From: Herbaspirillum sp. GW103
Lineage (GTDB): Bacteria; Pseudomonadota; Gammaproteobacteria; Burkholderiales; Burkholderiaceae_D
Reading direction: 5' to 3'
Assembly: GCF_000261365.1 (NCBI RefSeq)
Contig: NZ_AJVC01000006.1
Location: 620,001 to 684,000 of the forward strand
DNA length: 64,000 nt
The translations under genes and the position numbers were made by a program. The notes below the pieces were generated by a model. That model was not told the origin of the DNA, ran no database searches, and saw only the letters and a list, made by a program, of their open reading frames with translations. Positions within the stretch are counted from its first letter, which is position 1; the number at the start of each line of letters is the position of its first letter. Shown here piece after piece: positions 1 to 8,158 of this stretch.

Positions 1-943
1 GCGAACGCTGCCCGAATTCCTGCAGCACATCGGCGCTCGCCAGGATGCCTGCGACCGGCTGGCCATTGCCCATCGGCTTGCCCATGGTGACGATGTCGGG
101 CGCGACGCCATGGCGCTGGAAACCCCACATGTGCTGGCCGGTGCGGCCGAAGCCCGGCTGCACTTCATCGGCGATGAACAAGCCGCCTGCCGCCTTGATG
201 GCCTGCACCGCCCCCTGCAGAAAGCCCGCCGGGCCGGGGAGGATGCCGTCGCTGGTGAAAAGTGAATCCACGATCAGGGCAGCAGGCCGGATGCCGTGCC
301 GTTGCAGGTCGGCGATGGCGGCTTCGACGTCGCGCGTGAATTTTTCTCCCAGGTCCTGCCCTGGCGCATGATAGGCGCGCGGGGCCGGTACCAGGCGCAC
401 ATGCGGCCCCAGGTTGACGCTGCTGCCCAGCGAGGGCGAGAACTGCGAGACGGCATCGGTGATGCCGTGATAGGCCGTGTCAGTGACGATCACCCCGGTG
501 CCGCCGGTATGCACCTTGGCGATGCGATAGGCGAGGTCATTGGCTTCGCTGCCGGTGCAGGTGAGCATCAGGTGGGCCAGCGGTGTCTCCGGTACCGTCG
601 CCAGCAAGCGCTCGGCCAGCTCCAGGATGGTGTCGTGCAGGTAGCGCGTATTGGTGGCCAGCGTCTGCACCTGCTGGCAGATCGCCTCGGTGACGGCCGG
701 ATGGCAGTGCCCCAGCGAAGTGACATTGTTGTACACATCCAGGTAGCGCCGCCCCTGCGGATCGATCAGCCAGACGCCTTCGCCGCGCACGATGTGCAAG
801 GGATGTTCATACATCAGTCGATAGGCCGGCCCCAGCAGGGCATTGCGGCGCTCGATCAGGGCCCCTGTCACGGGTCCGACGTCGGCGCGGCCGGGAATGT
901 AGGCGTTGACCATGGTGAGGTCGGTGGTGGTGGTAGTGCTCAT
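1..943 (-). CDS. class III aminotransferase, phospholyase subfamily (3' end beyond window)
   Basis: PLP enzyme of the class III aminotransferase fold; about 314 N-terminal residues are visible and the C-terminus lies past the left edge. Family landmarks in order: NNVTSLGHCHPAV, NTRYLHD, GSEANDLAYR (phosphate-binding region), AYHG, IADEVQPGFGRTG (Asp contacting the pyridine ring) and MGKPMGNGQPVA, where the Lys should form the PLP aldimine. The NNV-GHCHP, NTR-LHD and MGKPMGNG-PVA signatures are those I know from ethanolamine-phosphate and 5-phosphohydroxylysine phospho-lyases rather than ordinary transaminases. The start ATG overlaps the stop of the upstream kinase gene (ATGA), so the two are translationally coupled. 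Likely job (inference): beta-elimination of the phosphorylated amino alcohol made by the kinase. An ordinary omega-aminotransferase remains possible. Confidence 0.85.
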   Translation of the reverse strand, partial: MSTTTTTDLTMVNAYIPGRADVGPVTGALIERRNALLGPAYRLMYEHPLHIVRGEGVWLIDPQGRRYLDVYNNVTSLGHCHPAVTEAICQQVQTLATNTRYLHDTILELAERLLATVPETPLAHLMLTCTGSEANDLAYRIAKVHTGGTGVIVTDTAYHGITDAVSQFSPSLGSSVNLGPHVRLVPAPRAYHAPGQDLGEKFTRDVEAAIADLQRHGIRPAALIVDSLFTSDGILPGPAGFLQGAVQAIKAAGGLFIADEVQPGFGRTGQHMWGFQRHGVAPDIVTMGKPMGNGQPVAGILASADVLQEFGQRS

Positions 944-2007
944 GCAATGCTCCTGTGTCGGATGTCGGAAAGCAGGCGGTCACGTGCGTCCTGGCGCGGC
1001 AGCTCGGCCAGCTGGCCGAGCGCCTCCCAGGCCGCCGGGTTGTGCCGCATGATGTAGGCGCGGTTGTGGGGATATCGCACGGCGCGCCATTCCGAGATGA
1101 GGGCCGTGACCAGATGGCGCGTGACCATCAGGTCGGTGACGATCTCCTGTTCGGGTGCGCTCAGCGGCAGCACGGCGTGATAGGCCGCCACGAATTGGGC
1201 CGGCCCGGTAAAGGGATCCTCGTTGCCTGTCATGTGGAAGGCCGCCGCCGTGGCGACTTCACCCACCAGCGGCGCATGCAGCATGTCGCCGAAATCGATG
1301 ATGCCGGTGATGCGCTCCTGCTCGTGCGGGGCCACCAGCACGTTGTAGAGGTGATAGTCGTTGTGAATCACCTGCGCACGGACGTCGCGCAGGCGCGGCA
1401 ACACCTGCTCTTCGAAGCGCGTCATGAAGTGCCGTGCCAGCTGGCGTTTGGCGGGATCCTGCAGGCTCTCCATCTTGTCGCGCAGCCGGTGCGCCGCAGA
1501 GACGTTCCACAGCAGGTCGTGATGCGCCCCGGCGTGGTTGAAGCCTTGCAGGGCCAGGTCCAGTCTGGCCAGGCCACTGCCCATGGCGCGCCGCTGGCCG
1601 TCGCTGCGTTCGGTATGCTTGATCTGCACGCCGTCGAGGTAGGTCAGCATGCGCACCATGCTGATGCTGCCATCCGGCAGCCTCACCCGTTCGATGCTTT
1701 GCCCGCCCAAGGAGCGCAGCACGCGCGGGATCGGCAGGTCCGGTGCCGCCTGCGCGATGTGATCCAGCGCGGCGATCTGGAAATCCACCACGGTGGCCTG
1801 TTCGGAGGGATTGCTGATCTTGAGCACGTAGCGCGTGCCATCGGCGCTCTCGAGGCAGGCGTTCTGGTCGCGTTCACCGCCCAGCGCAGTGGCCACGCCT
1901 TGGATGCCGTAATGTTGTGCGGCCAGCCTTTGCAGCGCCGACGCTGGCAGGTCAGGTGCCGCCGTGCTGAGGGCGGCGGTATCGGTCGAAGCGGTCTCAA
2001 GCATCAT
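940..2007 (-). CDS. APH-fold small-molecule kinase, hydroxylysine-kinase-like
   Basis: Cytoplasmic phosphotransferase of the aminoglycoside phosphotransferase/choline kinase fold, about 355 residues. Visible motifs: YVLKISN (N-lobe Lys), VRMLTYL, Brenner-type catalytic loop HNDYHLYN near residues 215-222 and metal-binding IIDFGDM near 236-242. The spacing and wording of YVLKISN, LTYL-G, FGDM and a C-terminal YP-N--Y segment match what I remember of animal hydroxylysine kinase (HYKK/AGPHD1), better than homoserine kinase II. It follows the HAD gene closely and overlaps the aminotransferase start by 4 bp. An upstream in-frame ATG at 2037, only 3 bp after the preceding stop, is an alternative start; neither has a strong ribosome binding site. 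Substrate unproven: hydroxylysine, ethanolamine-like amino alcohols or another amine are candidates. Confidence 0.8.
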   Translation of the reverse strand: MMLETASTDTAALSTAAPDLPASALQRLAAQHYGIQGVATALGGERDQNACLESADGTRYVLKISNPSEQATVVDFQIAALDHIAQAAPDLPIPRVLRSLGGQSIERVRLPDGSISMVRMLTYLDGVQIKHTERSDGQRRAMGSGLARLDLALQGFNHAGAHHDLLWNVSAAHRLRDKMESLQDPAKRQLARHFMTRFEEQVLPRLRDVRAQVIHNDYHLYNVLVAPHEQERITGIIDFGDMLHAPLVGEVATAAAFHMTGNEDPFTGPAQFVAAYHAVLPLSAPEQEIVTDLMVTRHLVTALISEWRAVRYPHNRAYIMRHNPAAWEALGQLAELPRQDARDRLLSDIRHRSIA

Positions 2008-2040
2008 GCGTCTCGCATCGCGTGAACGGCCCGGCATTCA

Positions 2041-2706
2041 TCAGAGGCCCACCAGCGCGGCCAGCTGGCGGAAGTCGGTCAGCCGGCTCACGCCATAACC
2101 ATCGCAGTAGGGCTCGTGATGGCGATCGATGTAAGCCTTGCCCATGAAGCCGAGATCCTTGGCCGTCATCAGGTCATAGCGGAAGCTGGACGAGCAATGC
2201 ACCATCTCTTCCGGGCCGCAGCCGAGCTGGTCGAACATATATTCGAAGGCCTGTCCGCGCGGCTTGTAGGCTTGCGCTTGCTCAGCGGTGTAGACCGCAT
2301 GGAAGGGCGCCTTGAGGTGCGCCACGCTGTGCGGGATCAGGTCGACCATGGAGTTCGACAGGATGACCAGCGGGATGTGCGGGGCGATCTTCTCCAGCGT
2401 TTCCACCACATGCGGATGCGGCTGCCAGGTCGGGACGGCCGCATAGAGCGCCTGGCCATCGCTGTCCCGGCATGGCACGCCATGGGCGTGGCAGGTGCGG
2501 CGGATGGCATTGTCCACCACTTCCAGGAAAGGCTTCCAGGCACCCAGCACTTCGTCCAGACGATAAAAACGGAAGCTGTCCAGGAAGGCCGGCATGCGCT
2601 TTTCATCGACGCGGTCGGCGAAGAGCATGCGGGCGGTCGGACCCATCTCGAAATTGATCAGGGTTCCATAGCAGTCAAAACTGATGTACTTCGGCTTGAA
2701 AGTCAT
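2041..2706 (-). CDS. haloacid dehalogenase type II-like HAD hydrolase
   Basis: 221-residue HAD-superfamily hydrolase. Motif I is FDCYGTL near the N-terminus (nucleophile Asp), motif II LSNSM, motif III Lys in AYKPRGQ, and a SSSFRYDL segment in the region of the acidic motif IV. The DCYGTL form and length fit the L-2-haloacid dehalogenase type II subgroup, but many members are phosphatases of unknown substrate. The start at 2706 is preceded by AAGGAG at good spacing, so a longer reading frame reaching 2829 is unlikely. It is first in a tight minus-strand operon with the kinase and phospholyase-like gene, which favours a phosphate-related or catabolic clean-up role over true dehalogenation (inference). 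Confidence 0.85.
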   Translation of the reverse strand: MTFKPKYISFDCYGTLINFEMGPTARMLFADRVDEKRMPAFLDSFRFYRLDEVLGAWKPFLEVVDNAIRRTCHAHGVPCRDSDGQALYAAVPTWQPHPHVVETLEKIAPHIPLVILSNSMVDLIPHSVAHLKAPFHAVYTAEQAQAYKPRGQAFEYMFDQLGCGPEEMVHCSSSFRYDLMTAKDLGFMGKAYIDRHHEPYCDGYGVSRLTDFRQLAALVGL

Positions 2707-3025
2707 TTGCTCAAACTCCTTCGTTGGGGATGGAAGAAGTATGGCCGCGCGCCTCCAACTAATAATTCTTATTGCGCCAGGAACGGAGCAGCTTCTACTT
2801 TTAAAAGACGGCTTTCCGGCATTTTGCATTGCGCCCCGGCCTGCCTTCGCAAGTGTAGTTCCTCTACGGACGGTGTCTCTGCGAGCATTAAGCTGCGTTT
2901 AATGCTGTGTTCAATGAGCATTAATCCCTGCCTGAGGAGCGGGCAGCATAATCAGTACCTACCCTGCTTCGGCCACGCCATCTTCGTTCATGGTCCGGCC
3001 TGCCGATTGTCGATGGAGCCCCCCG
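2707..3025 (+). promoter_or_regulatory. divergent intergenic region with three AGCATTAA boxes
   Basis: This 319-bp gap lies between the minus-strand HAD-kinase-phospholyase operon and the plus-strand FAD oxidoreductase, so both promoters should be here. It contains AGCATTAA at 2884-2891, the inverted copy TTAATGCT at 2899-2906 and AGCATTAA again at 2917-2924. The first two form a perfect 8-bp inverted repeat with a 7-bp spacer; the second and third form another with a 10-bp spacer. This is the pattern of a shared operator for a dimeric regulator. The regulator is not visible nearby and may lie left of the window. I did not find a convincing -35/-10 pair. Confidence 0.55.
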
Positions 3026-4300
3026 ATGCAACTGACGTCGTACTGGCTGGACACCTCCCCTCCCTTCATTACCACCCACACCACCTTGCCCGACGATGGC
3101 TGCGACGTGCTGGTCGTCGGTGGCGGCATCACCGGTTCGGCTGCGGCGCTGGCACTGGCGCGCAAGGGCGCCAGGGTGGTGGTGTGTGAAGCCGGTATCG
3201 TCGGCGGCGCCGCTTCCGGACGCAACGGTGGCATGTGCAACAACGGCTTCGCGCAGGACTACGCCGCGCTGTCACAGCGTCTGGGAACGGAGTGGGCCAA
3301 CCGGCTCTATCGAGCCTTCGATGCCGGTGTCGATACCGTGGAACGGCTGGTGCGCGAGGAATCCATCGACTGCAGTTTTGCCCGTTACGGCAAGCTCAAG
3401 CTGGCGGCCAAGCCCGAGCACGTCGACAAGCTGGCGCGCAGCCAGGCCCTGCTGGCAGCCAACGTGGATCCCGACACGCGTCTGCTCAGCCGGTCCGAGC
3501 TGAGCAAGGAGCTGGGCAGCGATCGCTACTACGGCGGCCTGCTGATGGAAAAAAGCGCCGGCATGCACGTGGGCCGCTATGTGCGCGGCCTGGCCCATGC
3601 CGCCCAGCGGCGCGGTGCGATCTACCTCGAACATACGCCCGTGCTGGGCCTGAAGGCGCAAGGTGGCCACTATCAGGTACGGACGCCGACGGGCAGTCTG
3701 CGCGCCGGCCAGGTGCTGCTGGCCAGCGGCATTTCCCAGGTCGGACCGTTCGGCTGGATACGCCGCCGCATTGTCCCCGTCGGCGCTTTCCTGATCGTCA
3801 CGGAACCCTTGCCGACTGCATTGCTGGACCAACTGCTGCCGACACGGCGCATGTACACGGATACCAGGAATTTCGTCAATTATTTCCGGGTGACACCGGA
3901 CAATCGCCTGCTCTTCGGCGGACGCGCGCGCTTCGCGGTTTCCAATCCGCAGTCCGATGCCAGGAGCGGCGAGATCCTCCGAACCCAGATGCTGAACGTC
4001 TTTCCGCAACTGGGGTCGGTACGCATCGATTACTGCTGGGGCGGCATGGTCGACATGACGGTCGACCGCCTGCCGCGTGCCGGCCAGCGCGATGGGTTGT
4101 TCTACGCAATGGGCTACAGCGGGCATGGCACCCACATGGCCAGCCTCATGGGGACCTTGATGGCCGAGGTCATGGAAGGCAGGGCAGACCTCAATCCGTG
4201 GAAAGATCTGGACTGGCCTGCCATTCCCGGTCACCTGGGCAAGCCCTGGTTCCTGCCCCTGGTCGGCGCCTGGTATCGACTCAAGGACTGGCTGCAGTGA
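3026..4300 (+). CDS. FAD-dependent amine/amino-acid oxidoreductase (DAO family, PuuB-like)
   Basis: 424-residue flavoprotein of the D-amino-acid oxidase/glycine oxidase superfamily. The FAD-binding Rossmann motif is VVGGGITGSAAALALARKG followed by the distal Glu in VVCEAG, then GGAASGRNGGM, typical of gamma-glutamylputrescine and related amine oxidases. The C-terminal GYSGHGTHMA closes the flavin site. The start at 3026 has GGAG eight bases upstream; the longer frame from 2990 lacks one. It is divergent from the HAD-kinase-phospholyase operon with shared inverted repeats between them, so it probably acts in the same amine catabolic pathway (inference). Its 3' end overlaps the convergent diguanylate cyclase gene by 20 bp. 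The exact substrate cannot be read from sequence. Confidence 0.85.
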   Translation: MQLTSYWLDTSPPFITTHTTLPDDGCDVLVVGGGITGSAAALALARKGARVVVCEAGIVGGAASGRNGGMCNNGFAQDYAALSQRLGTEWANRLYRAFDAGVDTVERLVREESIDCSFARYGKLKLAAKPEHVDKLARSQALLAANVDPDTRLLSRSELSKELGSDRYYGGLLMEKSAGMHVGRYVRGLAHAAQRRGAIYLEHTPVLGLKAQGGHYQVRTPTGSLRAGQVLLASGISQVGPFGWIRRRIVPVGAFLIVTEPLPTALLDQLLPTRRMYTDTRNFVNYFRVTPDNRLLFGGRARFAVSNPQSDARSGEILRTQMLNVFPQLGSVRIDYCWGGMVDMTVDRLPRAGQRDGLFYAMGYSGHGTHMASLMGTLMAEVMEGRADLNPWKDLDWPAIPGHLGKPWFLPLVGAWYRLKDWLQ

Positions 4301-5447
4301 CGTTTGCCGGGTTCACGACGAGTCGATTGCGGCCCGCGCGCTTGGCGTCATACAGCGCCGCATCGGCCATTGCCAGCAAGCTTTCCAGCGCCAGTGCCGG
4401 CGTCGAGTAGAGACTGACGCCCACGCTCAGGCTCACCGCATCAGGCGTGGGCACCCCCTTGCGCGCCACGTGGGCGAAGGCTTCCCGCAGTTGTTCTCCC
4501 AGATGCTCCACTTGCTCCGGGCGAACATCCCGCAACACGATCACGAACTCATCCCCACCCAGCCGAGCGGCCAGCGCATCCTCGGGCAGCACCTCGCGCA
4601 GCAGGGTGCTCAGTGCTTCCAGCAGCTTGTCACCGGCGGCATGACCGTGCAGGTCGTTGACCTGCTTGAAGTTGTCGATGTCGATGAGCAGCAGCGCGCC
4701 CGGATGCGCCTGGCCGGCTTGCGCCAGCAGCGCCGGAGCCCGTGCCAGCAGCGCCCGCCGGTTCAGCAGTCCGGTCAGGGGATCGCGCGCGGCCAGTTGG
4801 CCCATGTGCTCTTCGCGGCGATGACGCTCGGTGCCGGTCATCGACAATGCGATCAGCATCACCGCCATCGAGCCCTCCACCAGCGAGACCTGGATCAGCA
4901 CGCCGCCAAAGGCCGCCAGATCCACAAAAGCACCCAATGCCAGCGCCCAGACCGCCTTGGCCACGTAGAACAAGCCGTGGATCAGCAGGACGAAGCGCAA
5001 CTGCACCGCACCTACGCTGAGCGAGGCACCATGGGGCCGGAGCAGCAAGCTGGCGCGCAAGGTGAGGGCGGCGATCATCAGCGATTGCAGGCCCAGCATC
5101 ACGCGTGACCACCAGGCATGCGCAGGCAGCAACAGCATCAGCATCCACAGCAGCGCGATGAGCCACCAGCCGCGTGAAACGCGGGATCGCGTGAACCAGG
5201 CCACGCCCGCCAGGAAGCAGGCGTGCGCGGCGATCAGCAAGCCGTTGGCGAACCAGATACCGACCAGCAGATAGCCCTGCGAGCGCAACAGCGCCAGGAA
5301 GGAGCCGATGGTGATGATGGCAAAACCGCTGCTCCATAGCAGCAGCGAGCGTTCTCTGACGCTGTTCCATTCGATGGCCAGATAGAGCGAAGCCGACGCC
5401 GCCAGCGCGATGGTGAGGATGAGCAGAGTGGAGGGATCGAGAGCCAT
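4281..5447 (-). CDS. membrane-bound diguanylate cyclase (GGDEF)
   Basis: 388-residue protein with about six to seven predicted transmembrane helices in residues 1-205 and a C-terminal GGDEF domain (about 215-385). The active-site motif LGGDEF is intact at residues 297-301, and the metal and turn motifs LLIDIDNFKQVND and HAAGD are present, so it should make c-di-GMP from two GTP at the inner membrane. The residues where the inhibitory RxxD site would be read PEDA, so product inhibition through the I-site is probably absent. No named sensor domain was recognised in the membrane part. The coding end overlaps the convergent oxidoreductase gene. The ribosome binding site is weak. Confidence 0.92.
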   Translation of the reverse strand: MALDPSTLLILTIALAASASLYLAIEWNSVRERSLLLWSSGFAIITIGSFLALLRSQGYLLVGIWFANGLLIAAHACFLAGVAWFTRSRVSRGWWLIALLWMLMLLLPAHAWWSRVMLGLQSLMIAALTLRASLLLRPHGASLSVGAVQLRFVLLIHGLFYVAKAVWALALGAFVDLAAFGGVLIQVSLVEGSMAVMLIALSMTGTERHRREEHMGQLAARDPLTGLLNRRALLARAPALLAQAGQAHPGALLLIDIDNFKQVNDLHGHAAGDKLLEALSTLLREVLPEDALAARLGGDEFVIVLRDVRPEQVEHLGEQLREAFAHVARKGVPTPDAVSLSVGVSLYSTPALALESLLAMADAALYDAKRAGRNRLVVNPANVTAASP

Positions 5448-5553
5448 GACAGAAGCAGCGCCAGTTTGCCGCGCAATAGATACGGCTCCATTTTAGCCTT
5501 CCGGCGGGCTGCCTCCTCAGATGCTTCCGAAGGATTTGTTGCTGTTGTGAAAC

Positions 5554-5745
5554 TCAGGGCGTCGCAGCGCCTCCCGCCGAGCTTTGCGGTGCTGCGTCGG
5601 GCGCAGCCGTGGCGGCTCCCTCGGTACCTTGTTGCGGCGAGAGTTGCGGCAGCTTTTTGTGAATCAGGGGCAAGTCCTGACGTTCGCTGCCATCGGGCAT
5701 GACGGCCTGTTCGGCCGATAACCAGTTGCCGTTGTCTTGGGCCAT
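5554..5745 (-). CDS. small hypothetical protein
   Basis: 63-residue reading frame starting MAQDNGNWLSAEQAV and ending in an Ala/Gly/Pro-rich tail. A GGAG sits seven bases upstream of the ATG, which is the main reason to accept it. It has no transmembrane segment, signal peptide or recognised domain. It lies between the diguanylate cyclase (same strand, start at 5447) and the divergent GGDEF-EAL gene. Its function is unknown and it could be a chance frame. Confidence 0.45.
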   Translation of the reverse strand: MAQDNGNWLSAEQAVMPDGSERQDLPLIHKKLPQLSPQQGTEGAATAAPDAAPQSSAGGAATP

Positions 5746-5969
5746 GCAGTTTCTCCAGGTTGTGAAAGGGGATCAGCAAGGTCGCAGCTTGTCTCTTTCG
5801 CGCCAACAACACGTTGATACATCTCAATGGCCTCATTGTTTTGACAAGAATTCTTCTTATTCATTGGATAATACCCCGCAGCCGCTGCGGGCTCCCTCGG
5901 GACAGGGACGCCTCCGATCCTGCCACGCCTTTCGGCGGGCAGCGCAGCCGGGCATGACGGGATGGAGAT
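5746..5969 (+). promoter_or_regulatory. divergent promoter region with 5' hairpin
   Basis: Leader region of the GGDEF-EAL gene. It holds TTGACA at 5841-5846 and GATAAT at 5867-5872, but the 20-bp spacing is too long for a good sigma-70 promoter, so the assignment is weak. A hairpin CCCGCAG-CCG-CTGCGGG lies at 5876-5892 within the likely leader; it is not followed by a T-run and so is not a standard terminator. No c-di-GMP riboswitch was recognised. Confidence 0.3.
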
Positions 5970-7982
5970 GTGAGCGAACTGAAGACAGAAACCGGCGTCG
6001 GCGACCAAGCGTCCCGGCCTGCATTGCGAGAACTGATTCGCGCGGACCAGCTGACGGCGGCCCGCCACACGGTCATGCTGTCGATCCCGGTGGCTTTCGT
6101 GCTGAGCGCCATCTCGACTTTCGTCGCCTGGCATTCCGGCAAGCTCTGGATCGCCCTGGCGTGGCTGGCCTGCGCCACGCTGGTCAACCTGGTGCGTATC
6201 CCGCTGTGCCGCCTCTCACCGCAGCGCGTGGCGCAACTGGTGCCGTGGATGCAGCCGCGCGGCGCGATCCTCGGCCAAGGCGACGTGGTGGAATTGAACC
6301 TGCGCCTGCACTGGATCCTGGCGCTGGTCTCCGGCTTCGCGTGGGCCGGCATGCCCTGGCTGAGCGAGGGCTACACCACGCCCGAAACGCTTTTCTATCT
6401 CACCTGCGTGTGCGGCATCACGGCCGGTGCCGTCACCCACGGCTTCGCCTTTGCCCGCATCCCCATCAGCTTCATCACGCCGCCGCTGTTGTCGGTGATC
6501 TTCTGCCTGTCCGTCTTCAATCGCAATCCGACCCGGCTGGCGCTGGCCGCGACGGCCGTGATCTACCTGGCCGGCCTGATTCGCGGCGCCCGCGTGGGCG
6601 AGCGCATGTTTGCGCGCGCCTGCGCCCTCAAGAATGAGGCCACCACCGCCAACCAGGCCCTGGCCGTGGCCCATGAAGACCTGCGCCAGTTTGCCGCGCG
6701 CATGCAGTACCAGGCCGAACACGATCTGCTGACCGGCCTGCTGGACCGCGCCGGCTTCATGCGGGTCGCCGCGCAGGTGCTGGCGCGTCAGCCGCACCGA
6801 CAGTGCCTGATGTTCCTTGACCTGGATGGTTTCAAGGTCATCAACGACGCCTATGGCCATGAGGCGGGGGACCAGGTGCTCATCGAAGTGGCACGGCGCC
6901 TGCAGTCCTGTCTGCCCGAGAGCGCGACGCTGGCGCGCCTGGCGGGTGACGAATTCGTGATTCTCTACCCGCTGACCGCCCGGGCAGAGTCGCCGGAGCA
7001 GCTGGCGCAGCGCCTCATCACGGCGATCCGCCAGCCGTTCGCACGACTGGCCCATCGCCACATCGGCCTGAGCGTGGGGATCTACCTCTCGCGCGGCGAT
7101 GATATCAACGAGATGCTGGTCTGTTCGGATGCCGCCATGTATGAGGCCAAGCGCCGTGGCCGCAATCAGTATCAGGTCTTCAACGCGGCGCTGGATGCGC
7201 ATCTGCAGATGAAGCGCGATGTCGAGCGCGATCTGGCCCAGGCGCTGGCCGATGGCGAACTGCAGGTGTGGTTCCAGCCCATCGTTTGCGAGGACGGGCG
7301 TGCCCTGGACGGTTTCGAGGCCCTGGTGCGCTGGACCCATCGCCGCCATGGCCCGATCGCACCGCCTGACCTGATCGAGATTGCAGCGCTGGCGGGGCTG
7401 TCGGAGGAACTGCTGCGCTTCATCATGAACGAAGTGGCGCGCATGATTGCGTTCATGCAGGACACTGGTCGCAGTGACTTGCGCGTGTCGATGAATATCT
7501 CGCCGCGTGAAATGGAGCGCATCGTCATCGAGGACCTGGTGGCGGCCACCCTGAAACAGCAGAACCTGCCAGCGCACATGCTGGAAATCGAGATCACCGA
7601 AGAGACCGCGCTCGACCTTCAGGCGGCCACACAGACCCTGACGGCGCTGGCGCTGCAGGGCGTGAGCATCGCCATCGACGACTTCGGCGTGGGCTATTCC
7701 TCGCTGGGCTTCCTGCGTCAGATGCACGTCTCGCGCGTGAAGATCGACCGCAGCTTCGTCACCGGCCTGGCCGACCAGACCGAGAACCAGGCCCTGGTTT
7801 CTGCGGTGCTGCAACTGGCGGCATCGTTCGGTTTCCAGGTGGTTGCCGAAGGCGTGGAGAGCGAGCAAGACATGCAGGTCCTGCAATCCATGCACTGTCA
7901 CGCGATGCAGGGACATTACTTTGCCGAACCGATGCCGGCCGAGATGGCGCGCCGACACGTGCTGGCACTGGCCCAGGTCTGA
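5970..7982 (+). CDS. membrane GGDEF-EAL dual-domain c-di-GMP protein
   Basis: 670 residues: N-terminal membrane region (about 35-215), GGDEF domain with the signature changed to AGDEF at residues 325-329, and a C-terminal EAL domain. The EAL domain keeps its catalytic set: EAL at 450-452 in FEALVRW, the Glu of IEITEE, IDDFGVGYSSL, KIDRSFV and VVAEGVES. It should therefore be an active c-di-GMP phosphodiesterase. The AGDEF variant may be weakly active, GTP-sensing or dead. The assigned start is GTG with GGAG only two bases upstream, which is unusually close; a slightly different start cannot be excluded. It stands alone, upstream of the ptb-ackA-like operon. Confidence 0.92.
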   Translation: MSELKTETGVGDQASRPALRELIRADQLTAARHTVMLSIPVAFVLSAISTFVAWHSGKLWIALAWLACATLVNLVRIPLCRLSPQRVAQLVPWMQPRGAILGQGDVVELNLRLHWILALVSGFAWAGMPWLSEGYTTPETLFYLTCVCGITAGAVTHGFAFARIPISFITPPLLSVIFCLSVFNRNPTRLALAATAVIYLAGLIRGARVGERMFARACALKNEATTANQALAVAHEDLRQFAARMQYQAEHDLLTGLLDRAGFMRVAAQVLARQPHRQCLMFLDLDGFKVINDAYGHEAGDQVLIEVARRLQSCLPESATLARLAGDEFVILYPLTARAESPEQLAQRLITAIRQPFARLAHRHIGLSVGIYLSRGDDINEMLVCSDAAMYEAKRRGRNQYQVFNAALDAHLQMKRDVERDLAQALADGELQVWFQPIVCEDGRALDGFEALVRWTHRRHGPIAPPDLIEIAALAGLSEELLRFIMNEVARMIAFMQDTGRSDLRVSMNISPREMERIVIEDLVAATLKQQNLPAHMLEIEITEETALDLQAATQTLTALALQGVSIAIDDFGVGYSSLGFLRQMHVSRVKIDRSFVTGLADQTENQALVSAVLQLAASFGFQVVAEGVESEQDMQVLQSMHCHAMQGHYFAEPMPAEMARRHVLALAQV

Positions 7983-8010
7983 ACGCGCCAGCATGGCTGC
8001 ATGCGGCCTG

Positions 8011-8105
8011 ACAAAGTTGAAGCAGATCAAGCTTTGTGCTCTCTGACCCCTTTGCGGGCAGTGCCGCAATTGAACTCACCTCCGCCTGGGGATATGCTGC
8101 GACAC
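8011..8105 (+). promoter_or_regulatory. FNR-type box and sigma-70 promoter for the acyl-phosphate operon
   Basis: TTGAAGCAGATCAA at 8017-8030 matches the FNR/ANR consensus TTGAT-N4-ATCAA at nine of ten defined bases. Downstream, TTGAAC (8070-8075) and TATGCT (8093-8098) are separated by exactly 17 bp, a plausible sigma-70 promoter. A start near 8105 would place the FNR box at about -81, a position used by class I FNR-dependent promoters. The promoter and box are direct observations; oxygen control is inference. The box is also flanked by ACAAAG and CTTTGT, so a hairpin role cannot be excluded. Confidence 0.55.
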
Positions 8106-8158
8106 AGCAAGCCCGCATGAGCGCGTCCTGCCTCATGCCACCCCTTCAGGAGGACGCC

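Noticed and set aside
5841-5872. TTGACA and GATAAT as a sigma-70 promoter for the GGDEF-EAL gene
   Set aside because: The 20-bp spacer is outside the normal 16-18 bp range, so it is only mentioned as weak.
8011-8037. ACAAAG...CTTTGT hairpin as a terminator for the GGDEF-EAL gene
   Set aside because: Low GC stem with a bulge and no following T-run; the inner TTGA/TCAA fits an FNR-type box better.
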